NCBI GenBank assembly: GCA_947589085.1
Contig: CANPZD010000008.1
Span: 1-49,143, forward strand
Direction of reading: 5' to 3'
Length of the DNA: 49,143 nucleotides
Source: an uncultured Clostridia bacterium
Lineage (GTDB): Bacteria; Bacillota; Clostridia; Christensenellales; Borkfalkiaceae
Part shown: positions 34,401-42,630 of the stretch, in pieces
Layout of the letters: the number at the start of each line of letters is the position of its first letter
Position numbering within the stretch: the first letter of the stretch is position 1
Notes under the pieces: generated by a model
Told to the model about the DNA's origin: nothing
What the model saw: the letters and a program-made list of their open reading frames with translations, nothing else
Database searches by the model: none
Translations under genes and position numbers: made by a program

Positions 34401-35027
34401 AGATCGAGACAGGATTATTATGATTATTTGGAAAGGTATGCTGATGAGCGAGCGGGGGACTTCCTTTCTGGGTACCGATTCCAAATAAGAAATGGTGCTG
34501 CCGAGTTAAAACTGTTTAACGATTATCTGACAGGCGGCAGCTTGAATTATTGGTGGGCAAGGAATTCCGATCCCGACCGTCAAACCGAACCGTATATTAA
34601 CCCCGGCGCTCCCGCGGGCGTCGCAGGCACAACAAAGGTTGAGGCTTCTGGCGGAAAGTTTGTATTCACCGCGCCGAAATTTTACAACCCCGATTACGAC
34701 CCTGTCGGAGGATATAATCTTGAAGTTAAGGGCGCAGACGTCAACATGGATACTACCGTTATCCGCTTGGATTATTACGGCTTCTACTGCTACCCCCATC
34801 GTGGCACGTGGAATGATTCGATGTGGATAAAGTATTATATCATGCTGACGGATGACCCCATAGAAGGCGGCACTGCGAGGATAAATGAGACGAACACGAC
34901 TGTTGAGATGAATGAGGCAGTGTTCGAAGTGGCAATTCCGAACGTACAGATTACGCTGGAAGCAACGGGCGTTTCCCCGAAATGGAGTGATGGAAGGTTC
35001 TTTATATCGTCGGCGGTGGTTGAATAG
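31455..35027 (+). CDS. Giant type IV prepilin-like protein with GLUG-type repeats
   Basis: 1190 residues. The N-terminus is a class III prepilin signal: basic leader ending R-R-G16, then N-T-L-V-E21 (Glu at +5) and a hydrophobic helix to about residue 40. Ordinary pilins have 130-200 residues. Residues about 60-500 are a mixed region I do not recognise. Residues about 540-800 contain Gly-rich GLUG-like repeats ('SGAFVGFAVNCTFKNV', 'VVGGLVGVAIGSGG', 'AGGLVGIAAGNVTISSCYA', 'SGGLVGATVSGQG'), which form a beta-helix in surface adhesins. Residues 800-1190 are rich in Y, W and D. It probably sits at the pilus tip as an adhesin. GGAGGTTTGAG precedes ATG 31455. Confidence 0.88.
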   Translation: MKFLKKLKNRVKNRRGNTLVEVLLVVGLMTILLGIAVPDLISESKEIKMTEMNSNARAVAVAVQSKLYGIKNRGTSIGSEYRTLNETAAEVSISTDDGGKDVKYVSNFGEKGTAGKDYLLSGAITDTDLLQKGKIVVVYDPLTADVLEVFYGEKEFPVDDIFPTANESFLKNNNIGLYRGEGSPEPERAISIPRFSLSVGEENEERYLQMQMEGTPDPSIATLPLGLEIYIQFPDFDDKEKWDEILVYAEGMFDSEYKVNYGDSIVSDDSGENQLTLDKIANNNKIMRFIIDSAVLEKSAYATDYLKHNKHPEIVSVASAPFYPRATINDWMMQSSNPYITYWFRQHATYINENTGGPKESDPTMSQKLYDHIVALDNNYKSQHTATDYIPINGTCRVRMELHVLSGDTWTEEKNGARIRKYDDDTYAPVNITSALLSPYFNLLDQTTGQISLSSMRALSHLWQVFESENTIKTACLRDDINGDNFYTLLKGLRQALWDELKMTGETKEDEKKRQDLWGDWAVNQGASVKSCDGNKKFKLDGTTTDGGSHKIQNIIFTGRNGGDASSEPGGLFEYANGCTFTNIDIVNPATLRRNYDPTFLETKDHSITAINESEQWGGASGAFVGFAVNCTFKNVRAYLDDAHLPPALNLSGLTIDGSVVGGLVGVAIGSGGRETTFTNCAASVRATNGTLDSAMRVVYAGGLVGIAAGNVTISSCYAASQLSGYYSGGLVGATVSGQGNAIPWTYKDREWDLTPREQGSITDTPTIQNSFAAGQITRQVRVGGGLIADVQGALPQEKVQNCYSAAWWEALAPVSYGTFKGDKKNYYVYQTRFPIPVTENVEAWFKCTGDVLSLKTNEDGTDVDDGVACTGGDLKSKTEFSGWTAEATATHQWSYNEGSFELHKMYWKEKGTPEAYPFPMPSEYVKRYGAEFWGDWIKTYEEKPMTAGGTPAATPFSSEFLGYYACYYDIQSVMTTSSGQVRSRQDYYDYLERYADERAGDFLSGYRFQIRNGAAELKLFNDYLTGGSLNYWWARNSDPDRQTEPYINPGAPAGVAGTTKVEASGGKFVFTAPKFYNPDYDPVGGYNLEVKGADVNMDTTVIRLDYYGFYCYPHRGTWNDSMWIKYYIMLTDDPIEGGTARINETNTTVEMNEAVFEVAIPNVQITLEATGVSPKWSDGRFFISSAVVE

Positions 35028-35038
35028 GGGAATAAACT

Positions 35039-35755
35039 ATGATGAAACATTGTGTTTGTAAAAAGTTTTCTCTCCGCCGCGGGGCGTCCGTGCTGATCGC
35101 TCTGCTTGTCTTTTTCCTCGCCGCGCTCGCGGGGACGATCGCTCTTACGATGGCGGCGTCCAACGCGGGCAGATACACGCACGAAACAGACGATCAGCAA
35201 TCTTATCTCTCCGTTGCTTCGGCGGCAAAACTCATTCTGAGCAAGTTGGAAAATTACGAAGTTTATCTTAGTACGGAAGATTCTAAGCGTCCGTCCGAAA
35301 ATCCTACTGCGGACAGAGTTAAAATGACCTGCCGTCAAAAAGGCACGCAGAATGTTGCGGCAAACGAGATGTTTTTTGCCGATAAGCAGTTTCAAGACAA
35401 TCTCGTTGCACTTACTTTTCCTCAAGACAAACGTGATCCCAATTACAAATATAAGGATGTTCGCTTCCGCTTGACCGTAAAGGGCGTCCCTTCCGCGGGA
35501 AGCGTATTTGTGCTGTTGGATATGCTCAATTTCACGTTTAAGTTTCAGCTCTGGTCCGAAGAGGGAAATGCCCGGAACTATCAAATGACGATGTTCGTCG
35601 TGCTTACGCCCATACAGACGGATTATACCTCGTACCCCACGGAAGGAGTGGCGCAATATTGGTACAGAACCATGGAGTTTGATACGCAAAAGGTGAGATT
35701 CGAAGTCGAGAGGGACAAGGACGATTCGACGCCCACAGAAGGAGAAGGCGCATGA
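35039..35755 (+). CDS. PilX-like minor pilin
   Basis: 238 residues. A basic leader ends R-R-G and is followed by A-S-V-L-I-A-L-L-V and a long hydrophobic helix, the pattern of PilX-type minor pilins, which lack the Glu at +5. The rest is soluble with no family that I recognise. AGGGGA precedes ATG 35039. It lies 11 bases after the giant pilin and overlaps the next pilin by 4 bases, so it belongs to the same operon and pilus. Confidence 0.75.
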   Translation: MMKHCVCKKFSLRRGASVLIALLVFFLAALAGTIALTMAASNAGRYTHETDDQQSYLSVASAAKLILSKLENYEVYLSTEDSKRPSENPTADRVKMTCRQKGTQNVAANEMFFADKQFQDNLVALTFPQDKRDPNYKYKDVRFRLTVKGVPSAGSVFVLLDMLNFTFKFQLWSEEGNARNYQMTMFVVLTPIQTDYTSYPTEGVAQYWYRTMEFDTQKVRFEVERDKDDSTPTEGEGA

Positions 35756-36090
35756 AAAACATGATCAAAAAATTGAAATCGAAGAGCGGCGAAACGCTCA
35801 TGGAAATTCTCGTGGCAATTCTCATTCTCGCGCTTTCCGCAGGGCTGTTTGCTTCCATGTATACGGCTTCGGCTAATATTAACAGATCCGCGCGCGAAAA
35901 GGACGAAAAAATTTATGACGCGGTGGGAGAGCTCGAGGACTTCATCGGCTCGACAAGCGGGGGCACGGAAGGAACGGTGACGTATACCCCCCTTGACAGC
36001 GAAGGCGAACCCCAGTCCGGGGAGGGCAATGTTAAGGTCCAAGTCTTCACCCAAGACGGAATGACGGCATATACGGGGGGGACGCCATGA
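35752..36090 (+). CDS. Type IV prepilin, small
   Basis: 112 residues. Leader MKNMIKKLKSKSG, cleaved after Gly13, then E-T-L-M-E (Glu at +5) and a hydrophobic helix to about residue 35. The soluble part is only about 65 residues and rich in G, T and E, so it is likely a minor pilin. Overlaps its neighbours on both sides (ATGA). GGAGAAGG lies just upstream. Confidence 0.85.
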   Translation: MKNMIKKLKSKSGETLMEILVAILILALSAGLFASMYTASANINRSAREKDEKIYDAVGELEDFIGSTSGGTEGTVTYTPLDSEGEPQSGEGNVKVQVFTQDGMTAYTGGTP

Positions 36091-36620
36091 AAAAATTACG
36101 CAACAAGAAGGGCTTTACGCTTACGGAAATGTTGATCTCCGTGTTGCTTCTCGGATTTGTGTCGATCATGGTGACGGTTATGACGTCGGCTATCCTCAAC
36201 TCTACCGTCACAATGCGGGAGGTCGCGCAGGCCGAGATTCTGGGCAGCGAGGCGCTCGAAAACATGCAGAGCGAACTGCGCTTCGGCACGAACGTCGTCG
36301 TGGCGGCGGACGGCAAAGCCGTCTCGTATACCCGCGAGGACACCGATTACACGCTCGATCGCAACGATGACGGGAAGATCATCATCAAGACCAAGGATAC
36401 GCCGGAAGGGACGGAACTCTTTGCGGGCGTATCATACGGGAATCTGAAAGTTTCCGAGTTAATGTTTTCGCTGGGCGCGGGCGCGGACGAGGGTCCCAAC
36501 GGATCGGTCGTGATCTCCGTTTCGATCGCTTACGGGAAGAATGTTCTCTGGAAAGGCGACGTTTCCGTGCGGCCGCTGAATGGCAGCGCAACCGCGGCGT
36601 ATTCGGACGGCGCAGATTAA
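36087..36620 (+). CDS. Type IV prepilin, PilW/GspJ-like
   Basis: 177 residues. Leader MKKLRNKKG, then F-T-L-T-E (Glu at +5), the most canonical signal of the four, and a hydrophobic helix to about residue 35. The globular part resembles minor pilins of the PilW/GspJ type ('NSTVTMREVAQAEILGSEALENM'). Last gene of the prepilin operon; a terminator follows at once. No prepilin peptidase is in the window. Confidence 0.87.
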   Translation: MKKLRNKKGFTLTEMLISVLLLGFVSIMVTVMTSAILNSTVTMREVAQAEILGSEALENMQSELRFGTNVVVAADGKAVSYTREDTDYTLDRNDDGKIIIKTKDTPEGTELFAGVSYGNLKVSELMFSLGAGADEGPNGSVVISVSIAYGKNVLWKGDVSVRPLNGSATAAYSDGAD

Positions 36621-36641
36621 AAAATTCGGTTTCGATCATCG

Positions 36642-36670
36642 GCAACGGAAAAAAATCCGTTGCTTTTTTA
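36642..36670 (+). terminator. Terminator of the prepilin operon
   Basis: 8-bp stem GCAACGGA (36642-36649) / TCCGTTGC (36656-36663), A6 loop, then TTTTTTAT. Confidence 0.93.
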
Positions 36671-36722
36671 TGGGCATGCCCCCGAAAAATTTTTTCGCGG
36701 AGAGGCATTTTCCCGAGAATGC

Positions 36723-36751
36723 TTTACATTTTTGGCGAATTGTGCTATAAC
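36723..36751 (+). promoter_or_regulatory. Promoter of the kinase/binding-protein operon
   Basis: TTTACA (36723-36728), 17 bases, TATAAC (36746-36751). Confidence 0.75.
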
Positions 36752-36780
36752 ATTATAAAAGGTCAAGGAGGGCAGGAACC

Positions 36781-38955
36781 GTGAAGAACAAGACGATCCG
36801 TTTTTTGGTCGTTCCGATCGTAATCATCGCGCTTCTCTGCATTGCGGTTTTGTCCCTCGTGGCTTATCTCATGAACATGCGGGGCGCAGACGCCGTCGGA
36901 AAGCTCGGTTCTCTCTACATGGCGGAAACGAGCCGGCAGTCCGCCGTACATTTCGGCACGACGTTCGAACTTCGGCTCGCGCAGGTGAGCGCCCTTGCCG
37001 ACGCCGTTCCTCCCGAGCGCGAGATGGACGATGAAACGCGCCGCGTGCTGCTCAATCATCAAGCCCGTCTGCGCGGGTTCGATCACCTTGCGCTTTGCGC
37101 GGCAGACGGCACAATGGAGATGCTGTACGGAAGCATGCTTACGGTAGACGATCCGCAGGCGTTCCTCGCTTCTCTTCTCGGCGGCACGGAGACGATGACG
37201 AGCGGAAAAGATCATTACGGCGACAGTTTTGTCGTGATGGGCGTTCCGGCCGCCTATACGATGTCGAACGGGCAAAAGAGCGTTGCGCTCGTTGCCGCGC
37301 TGCCCATTTCGTACATCCGCGATACGCTCGCGGCGGACGCCGAAAGCGCTTCTACTTACTATTTTATCATCGATTCCGCGGGGCGGATCATCATTCACGA
37401 CGGAACCGAAAGCGATGACAAGAATTACTTCCAGAGGGTCATCGACCGTTACGGCGAAACCCGCGTGGACGGCGCGAAAGTGCCGAAAGAGGATTATATA
37501 ACAGCGCTTCAAACGTCGATCGACGCGGGGGAGATCTTTTCGGCGGAGTTTACCCTCGACGGGCAGCGCCGGTTCGTTTATGAGACGCCGCTGCCTTCTT
37601 CTTCGTGGTATCTGCTTTTGTTCTTGCCCTACGGACCGATCAATACGACGGTGAACGCCCTCGGCACAACTTGGATCTGGGCGGCCGCTTTGAGCTGTCT
37701 GTTCATTCTCGTCGCGCTGCTTCTGGTGTTTGCATTTTATTCCCGTCTCACGCGGCGGCACATGCGCGAGCTGGAAGAAATGCGCTGCGCGGCGGAACAT
37801 GCCAACCGCGCCAAGAGCGATTTTCTCTCCAACATGAGCCACGATATCCGAACGCCCATGAACGGGATCATCGGCATGACGGCCATCGCGAGCGCCAATC
37901 TCGGCAACAGAGAGCAAGTGAAGAATTGTCTCGAAAAGATTTCGGCTTCCGGCCGTCATCTCCTCGGACTTATCAACGATATTCTCGATATGTCGCGCAT
38001 CGAGAGCGGGAAACTCGAACTGCATCTCGAATCGATGTCCCTGCACGAAACGCTCGAAGGCGTCGTCACGATCATTCAACCGCAAGTTCAAACAAAGCGG
38101 CAGAGCTTTGAAACGGATTATTCCGATCTTCCCTGCGAATTTATCCTCTGCGACAGCGTGCGGCTCAATCAGATCCTTCTCAATCTTCTCGGCAACGCCG
38201 TCAAATTTACGCCCGACGGGGGCAGGATCTCCCTCTCCTGCAGCGAGGAAGATTCGCCCGAGGGAGAAGGGTTTGTCCGCGTGCGGTTCCGCGTGAAAGA
38301 TACGGGCATCGGCATGAGCGAAGAATTCCAGAAAAAAGTGTTTGAGGCGTTTGCCCGCGAGGACGACGGAAGAGTGCGGCAGATCGAAGGTTCCGGACTG
38401 GGCATGGCGATCACCAAATATCTCGTAGACGCCATGCACGGAACGATCGGCCTTACCAGCCGCCCCGGCAAGGGCACCGAATTTTTTCTCACGTTCGACT
38501 TCGAGCGCACGGAGGGCAAGCGCGCTCCGGTGGCGGAGAAGATCGAATACGATTTCGGCGGAAGGCGCGTGCTTCTTGCAGAGGACAACGAACTCAACCG
38601 CGAGATCGCCGTGGAGCTGCTGGCCGAAGTGGGACTTACCGTCGAAGCGACGGAAAACGGCAAACTGTGCGCGGAACGCTTCGCCGCCTCCGAAGAGGGG
38701 TATTACGACGCCATCTTCATGGATATCCGCATGCCCGTGATGAACGGTTACGAGGCGACGGAGACCATTCGGAAAATGTCCCGCCCCGACGCGTCGACGA
38801 TCCCCATCATCGCCATGAGCGCAGACGCGTTTGCAGACGATGTGTCGCGCTGTCTTGCATGCGGCATGAACGCGCATACGGCAAAGCCCATCGATATGAC
38901 GGCCGTCTGCAAGCTTCTCACAAAATATTTCGTCAGGGGGAAGCAGGAATCATGA
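36781..38955 (+). CDS. Hybrid sensor histidine kinase (Cache-like sensor, HisKA, HATPase, receiver)
   Basis: 724 residues from GTG 36781 behind AAGGAGGG. Transmembrane segments at about 7-30 and 298-322 enclose a 265-residue extracytoplasmic domain of probable double-Cache type. HisKA follows with phospho-acceptor His354 in '[10 protein letters not shown]'; HATPase_c has '[11 protein letters not shown]', 'DTGIGM' and 'GSGLGMAI'. A receiver at about 590-715 has phospho-acceptor Asp648 in '[11 protein letters not shown]'. A hybrid kinase needs an Hpt partner, and one is encoded at 44668. It overlaps the solute-binding protein gene by 4 bases, suggesting joint ligand sensing. Confidence 0.94.
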   Translation: MKNKTIRFLVVPIVIIALLCIAVLSLVAYLMNMRGADAVGKLGSLYMAETSRQSAVHFGTTFELRLAQVSALADAVPPEREMDDETRRVLLNHQARLRGFDHLALCAADGTMEMLYGSMLTVDDPQAFLASLLGGTETMTSGKDHYGDSFVVMGVPAAYTMSNGQKSVALVAALPISYIRDTLAADAESASTYYFIIDSAGRIIIHDGTESDDKNYFQRVIDRYGETRVDGAKVPKEDYITALQTSIDAGEIFSAEFTLDGQRRFVYETPLPSSSWYLLLFLPYGPINTTVNALGTTWIWAAALSCLFILVALLLVFAFYSRLTRRHMRELEEMRCAAEHANRAKSDFLSNMSHDIRTPMNGIIGMTAIASANLGNREQVKNCLEKISASGRHLLGLINDILDMSRIESGKLELHLESMSLHETLEGVVTIIQPQVQTKRQSFETDYSDLPCEFILCDSVRLNQILLNLLGNAVKFTPDGGRISLSCSEEDSPEGEGFVRVRFRVKDTGIGMSEEFQKKVFEAFAREDDGRVRQIEGSGLGMAITKYLVDAMHGTIGLTSRPGKGTEFFLTFDFERTEGKRAPVAEKIEYDFGGRRVLLAEDNELNREIAVELLAEVGLTVEATENGKLCAERFAASEEGYYDAIFMDIRMPVMNGYEATETIRKMSRPDASTIPIIAMSADAFADDVSRCLACGMNAHTAKPIDMTAVCKLLTKYFVRGKQES

Positions 38956-40229
38956 AAAAGATCGCTCCCATACTTGTTTCGTTCGCGCTTCTTCTTCCCG
39001 TTGCGGCATGCGCGGCGCCGCCTGCGGACGGGGGCGGCGAAGGCAGAACGGAGACGGAAATTTCCCTGTGGACGTATCCCGTCGGAGAATGGGGGAACGC
39101 CAACTCCGTTGCGCCTCTCATCAACGCGTTCCGCCGCGTGCATCCCGAAATTTCCATCAAGATCAAGATCGTCGACTATGCCACGGGAGACAGCGAGGTG
39201 GAGAAGGCGATCGCGGAAGGAACCCCGCCCGATCTTATTCTCGAAGGCCCCGAACGGCTTGTCGCAAATTGGGGCGCGCGGGATCTCATGGTCTCCCTCA
39301 ACGATCTTTGGGATAGCGAGGCAACGGACGGCGTTTACGAGAACGTCGAAAAGGCCTGCCGCAAAGACGAAACATATTATATCTATCCGCTCTGCATGAC
39401 AACGCATTGCATGGCGATCAACCGCGATCTCTTCGAGGAAGCGAATGCTTGGCAATATATCGACGAAGAGCATCATACATGGACGACGGAGGGATTTCAG
39501 CGCGCCGTCGCCGCGATCGACGCCTATAACGAGGCGAACGGCTTGAAAAGAGACGTTGCCGCGGTCTATTGCAGCGGACAGGGCGGCGACCAGGGGACGC
39601 GGGCGCTTGTCAACAATCTGTACGGCGGAACGTTTGCGGATAAAACGGGCTACACCGTAGACAGCGAAGAAAACATCCGTGCGCTCCGGCTTCTGCGCGA
39701 CATGAAGGGCATCCGTTTCGACGCAGAGATGAACGGCGCAGAAGAGCAGAACGCCTTTTGCAAAGGCGAACTTGCCATGGCGTTCTGCTGGAACGTGGCG
39801 GCGGAAGTGAATCAATCGATCGCGCATCCCGATTTTGCCTCGTCCATCTTCCCCATGGCGTTTCCCGCGGAGGAGGGGAAGGATCCCTCCCTGCAGGGCG
39901 GGATCTGGGGGTTCGGCGTGTTCCAAAGCGGCGATAAGGCGCGCGTTTCCGCGGCAAAGGAATTTATCCGCTTTCTCGGCGAAGAGGACTATACGAGAGC
40001 GGTCACGACGTCGTCGTATCTGCCCGTGCGCAAGCTCGCGCGCGATCCGTATGAGAATGACGCTCTGATGAACGAGTACGATATTTTCAGTCAATATCTC
40101 GGCGAATATTACCAGATCACGCCGGGTTGGGCGGACGCCCGAACGGCGTGGTGGACCCTGTTGCAGGCCGTCGGAGAGGGGGCGGATATCGCGCAGGCGA
40201 TCAAAAATTTCCCTCAAAAACAACCATAA
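38952..40229 (+). CDS. Extracellular solute-binding lipoprotein, family 1
   Basis: 425 residues from ATG 38952. The signal peptide ends in lipobox V-A-A-C with Cys20. The mature part resembles family 1 (sugar-type) binding proteins: '[21 protein letters not shown]' near residue 58, '[12 protein letters not shown]', and '[14 protein letters not shown]'. No ABC permease genes are next to it. Because it is translationally coupled to the sensor kinase, I infer that it presents ligand to the kinase's outer domain rather than serving import alone. The ligand is unknown. Confidence 0.9.
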   Translation: MKKIAPILVSFALLLPVAACAAPPADGGGEGRTETEISLWTYPVGEWGNANSVAPLINAFRRVHPEISIKIKIVDYATGDSEVEKAIAEGTPPDLILEGPERLVANWGARDLMVSLNDLWDSEATDGVYENVEKACRKDETYYIYPLCMTTHCMAINRDLFEEANAWQYIDEEHHTWTTEGFQRAVAAIDAYNEANGLKRDVAAVYCSGQGGDQGTRALVNNLYGGTFADKTGYTVDSEENIRALRLLRDMKGIRFDAEMNGAEEQNAFCKGELAMAFCWNVAAEVNQSIAHPDFASSIFPMAFPAEEGKDPSLQGGIWGFGVFQSGDKARVSAAKEFIRFLGEEDYTRAVTTSSYLPVRKLARDPYENDALMNEYDIFSQYLGEYYQITPGWADARTAWWTLLQAVGEGADIAQAIKNFPQKQP

Positions 40230-40244
40230 CATTGCTGTTTGTCT

Positions 40245-40275
40245 GCGCCGCACACGTCCGTGCGGCGCGATTTTT
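40245..40275 (+). terminator. Terminator of the kinase/binding-protein operon
   Basis: 9-bp stem GCGCCGCAC (40245-40253) / GTGCGGCGC (40260-40268), then GATTTTT. Confidence 0.92.
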
Positions 40276-40536
40276 AAGATTTTTGCGGCCTATCCCGGCT
40301 TGAAAATACCGTCTGCGGATTTGTGCGCTCTCGCCTGTTTTTCTTAGGCAATCGCTCTTCCGGGGATGAAATGCGGCCTTCCGAACGCGGACATGTGTTT
40401 GAATTTTATTTCAAAAGTTGACAACGGGGTTTGAAAATCATGGTAAGAACCAAGAGGAAAAGCGTATTTTTGGAGGCTTTTCCAACATTTTTGGTAAGCA
40501 TGTAGAAATTTTTTCAAAGAAAATGCATATATTTAG
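40276..40536. other. Non-coding gap with nested inverted repeat
   Basis: No gene seen. An 8-bp stem GGAAAAGC (40456-40463) / GCTTTTCC (40476-40483) is flanked by ACCAA (40449-40453) and TTGGT (40491-40495), giving a nested palindrome 40449-40495, about 40 bases before the next -35 box. TTGACA at 40418 has no good -10 box at 17 bases. The direct repeat TGGTAAG occurs at both ends of the palindrome. Confidence 0.5.
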
Positions 40537-40565
40537 TTGCATTTTGTCCCAAATTCGCTTATAAT
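40537..40565 (+). promoter_or_regulatory. Promoter of the Ig-repeat/c-di-GMP/pilus motor operon
   Basis: TTGCAT (40537-40542), 17 bases, TATAAT (40560-40565). Leader about 80 bases with two small hairpins (TTGCA/TGCAA and CCCG/CGGG). I see no other promoter or T-run terminator down to pilC, so the six genes may be one transcript. Confidence 0.75.
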
Positions 40566-40650
40566 GTCGTCGTAAGGGAGAAATTGCAAGTAAGCCCTGC
40601 AAAAAAGGAAAAAGCCATTCCCGCGACGATCGGGAAAAAGGAGTTACGCT

Positions 40651-42609
40651 ATGTCGGATTTATGTGCGGTCAAAATTTTCGGGGTGAATCTCGACTGGAC
40701 TGTCTCCACGACGGTTCTCGTGCTGATGTTGGCGCAGATCGCCCTTGTTGCGGTGGCGGTTGTGGCCTTCATCCTCATCACCGTGCGCAAGCATGCCCTG
40801 TCCAAGAGAAAACAAAACATTCTCGTTACCCACGCTGCGGAGCCGGATAAGGATCGTTCCATCGTCGGCATCTCGCTCGATACGGTGGTCGTCAAACGCA
40901 AATTTACGGTGGGCGAGGCGTTCGATTATTCCGGGCTGATCGTCACCGCAAGTTACAACAGCGAACCTTCGACGGAGAACGTGATCGATTTCACCGTCGA
41001 AACGCCCGATATGGATCGTCCGGGCAAACCGACCGTTGTCGTCCATTACGGCGGTTTTTCCGCATATTACACCATCGAAGTCGTCGCAACGTCGGAAGAG
41101 AGGACTTGCGTAGGCATTTCGCTCGACGTTACCGCCGTGCGCAGGCTGTTTGCCGCGGGCGAGACGTTCGATTGCGGCGGCCTTGTCGTGACCGCAAACT
41201 ATAACGGCGCGCCTTTAACGGAAAACGTAGTCGATTTCACCGTCGAAACCCCCGAAATGAGCTTTCCGGGCAGCCGGAACGTTTTGGTCCGTTACGGCGG
41301 TTTTTCCGCGTATTACACCATCGAGATCGCCGCAAATGCGGAGCAGCGGACGTGCGTGGGCATTTCGCTCGACGTTACCGCCGTGCGCAAACAGTTCGCC
41401 GAGGGCGAACCGTTCGATTGCGCCGGCCTCGTCGTTGTCGCGCATTACGACCGCGAACCGCTTGCCGAAGAGGTATTCGACTATACCGTGGAAAGTCCTG
41501 CCACGGATGAGGAGGGCGTAAAACAGGTCGTCATCCGTCACGGGGATTTCGTGGAGTACTACAATATCGAAGTTACTCCCGTCTGCAAGGAGCGTACGCT
41601 CGTCGGGATCGATCTCGATCTCGAAGCCGTCCGTGCAGACTTCTTCGTCGGCGAGACGTTCGATTGCGCCGGTCTCGGCGTTGTCGCGCGCTACGACGCG
41701 GAACCCTATGCCGAACGCGTGACGGACTTCACCGTCGAGGCGCCCGATCTCACCGAGAAGGGCATGAAGAACGTCGTCGTGCGTTATGGCGATTTTGTGC
41801 AGACTTATCCCGTGTTCGTCGCCGAGGAACGCGCGCTCGTGGGTATCACGCTCGATACTTCCGTCGTGCGCCGCGAGTTTGCGGCGGGTGAGACGTTCAA
41901 TGCCGTCGGATTGATCGTTACGGCGGACTATGACGCGGAACCGTACAGCGAGGAACTTTCCGATTATGAAGTGGAAGCGCCCGATCTTTCCGAAGAGGGC
42001 GAAAAGGAAGTCCGCGTGAGCTATCTCGGCAAAACGGCTTCTTATAGCGTTACCGTCGTACGTCCCGCGGAAACGGCGGAGGAGACGGCGGCGGTCGCGC
42101 TGGACGAAAGTCTGATCCGTTACGATAAAAGTTTTACCGCCCGTCTCATTCAGACGAGCGACGAAAACAAACGTTGGTATACGCTCATCAAGAACGAATT
42201 GCTTTCCTACAAAAAAGTGCACGACCGCATGAGCTGGAAACGCGAAACGTATAAGGCGGCGGGCGGCTGCGTTGCGAAGATCAGCTTCCGCGGCAACACG
42301 CTCTGTCTCTTCCTTCCGCTCGATCCGGCCGAATTCGTCGAATCGCGCTACAAGGTGGAGGACGATTCTGTCAACAAGTCGAGCGAGGATACGCCCTGCC
42401 TCTTCCGGATCAAGAACGACAAGCGTTTGCGCCTTTCGTTCGATCTCATTGCGCGGGTCATGGAAGAGCGCGGACTTGCCCGCGTCGACCATGAGGAAGT
42501 GGACTACGCAGAACCTTATCAGGATACCGAAGCGCTGATCGAAAAGGGCCTTGTCCGCCGTAAAGTCACTACGAAAGAAGAAGAGGACGCAGTATTCACG
42601 AGAAAGTGA
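40651..42609 (+). CDS. Membrane protein with five Big_3-like Ig repeats and a conserved C-terminal domain
   Basis: 652 residues from ATG 40651 behind AAAGGAG. One transmembrane segment (about 20-45) is followed by a basic stretch V-R-K-H-A-L-S-K-R-K. Five tandem Ig-like repeats of 77-82 residues (69-470) each run 'VGISLD...GE.FD..GL.V.A.Y' and resemble the Big_3 fold. Residues about 488-640 form a separate basic domain ('YDKSFTARLIQ', 'KNELLSYKKV', 'RMSWKRETY', 'LCLFLPLDPAEF') that I have seen in other clostridial proteins but cannot name. By the positive-inside rule the Ig repeats and the C-terminal domain would be cytoplasmic, which is unusual. It is first gene of the c-di-GMP/pilus motor cluster. 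Confidence 0.85.
   Translation: MSDLCAVKIFGVNLDWTVSTTVLVLMLAQIALVAVAVVAFILITVRKHALSKRKQNILVTHAAEPDKDRSIVGISLDTVVVKRKFTVGEAFDYSGLIVTASYNSEPSTENVIDFTVETPDMDRPGKPTVVVHYGGFSAYYTIEVVATSEERTCVGISLDVTAVRRLFAAGETFDCGGLVVTANYNGAPLTENVVDFTVETPEMSFPGSRNVLVRYGGFSAYYTIEIAANAEQRTCVGISLDVTAVRKQFAEGEPFDCAGLVVVAHYDREPLAEEVFDYTVESPATDEEGVKQVVIRHGDFVEYYNIEVTPVCKERTLVGIDLDLEAVRADFFVGETFDCAGLGVVARYDAEPYAERVTDFTVEAPDLTEKGMKNVVVRYGDFVQTYPVFVAEERALVGITLDTSVVRREFAAGETFNAVGLIVTADYDAEPYSEELSDYEVEAPDLSEEGEKEVRVSYLGKTASYSVTVVRPAETAEETAAVALDESLIRYDKSFTARLIQTSDENKRWYTLIKNELLSYKKVHDRMSWKRETYKAAGGCVAKISFRGNTLCLFLPLDPAEFVESRYKVEDDSVNKSSEDTPCLFRIKNDKRLRLSFDLIARVMEERGLARVDHEEVDYAEPYQDTEALIEKGLVRRKVTTKEEEDAVFTRK
40855..42060 (+). 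repeat. Five tandem Ig-domain repeats of about 230-246 bases
   Basis: Repeat units begin at residues 69, 151, 233, 315 and 394 of the encoded protein. Repeats 1-3 are exactly 82 residues, and repeats 2 and 3 share nearly identical stretches (V-G-I-S-L-D-V-T-A-V-R), which implies recent duplication; 4 and 5 have diverged and are shorter. Confidence 0.88.
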
Positions 42610-42630
42610 TCGGAGACGGATGGCGGAGAC

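Noticed and set aside
36763-38877. 704-codon minus-strand frame opposite the hybrid kinase
   Set aside because: The kinase on the plus strand has all expected motifs. The antisense product has no recognisable domain and no ribosome site.
40566-40650. c-di-GMP riboswitch before the Ig-repeat gene
   Set aside because: Two small hairpins are present, but neither conserved core of class I nor of class II could be found.
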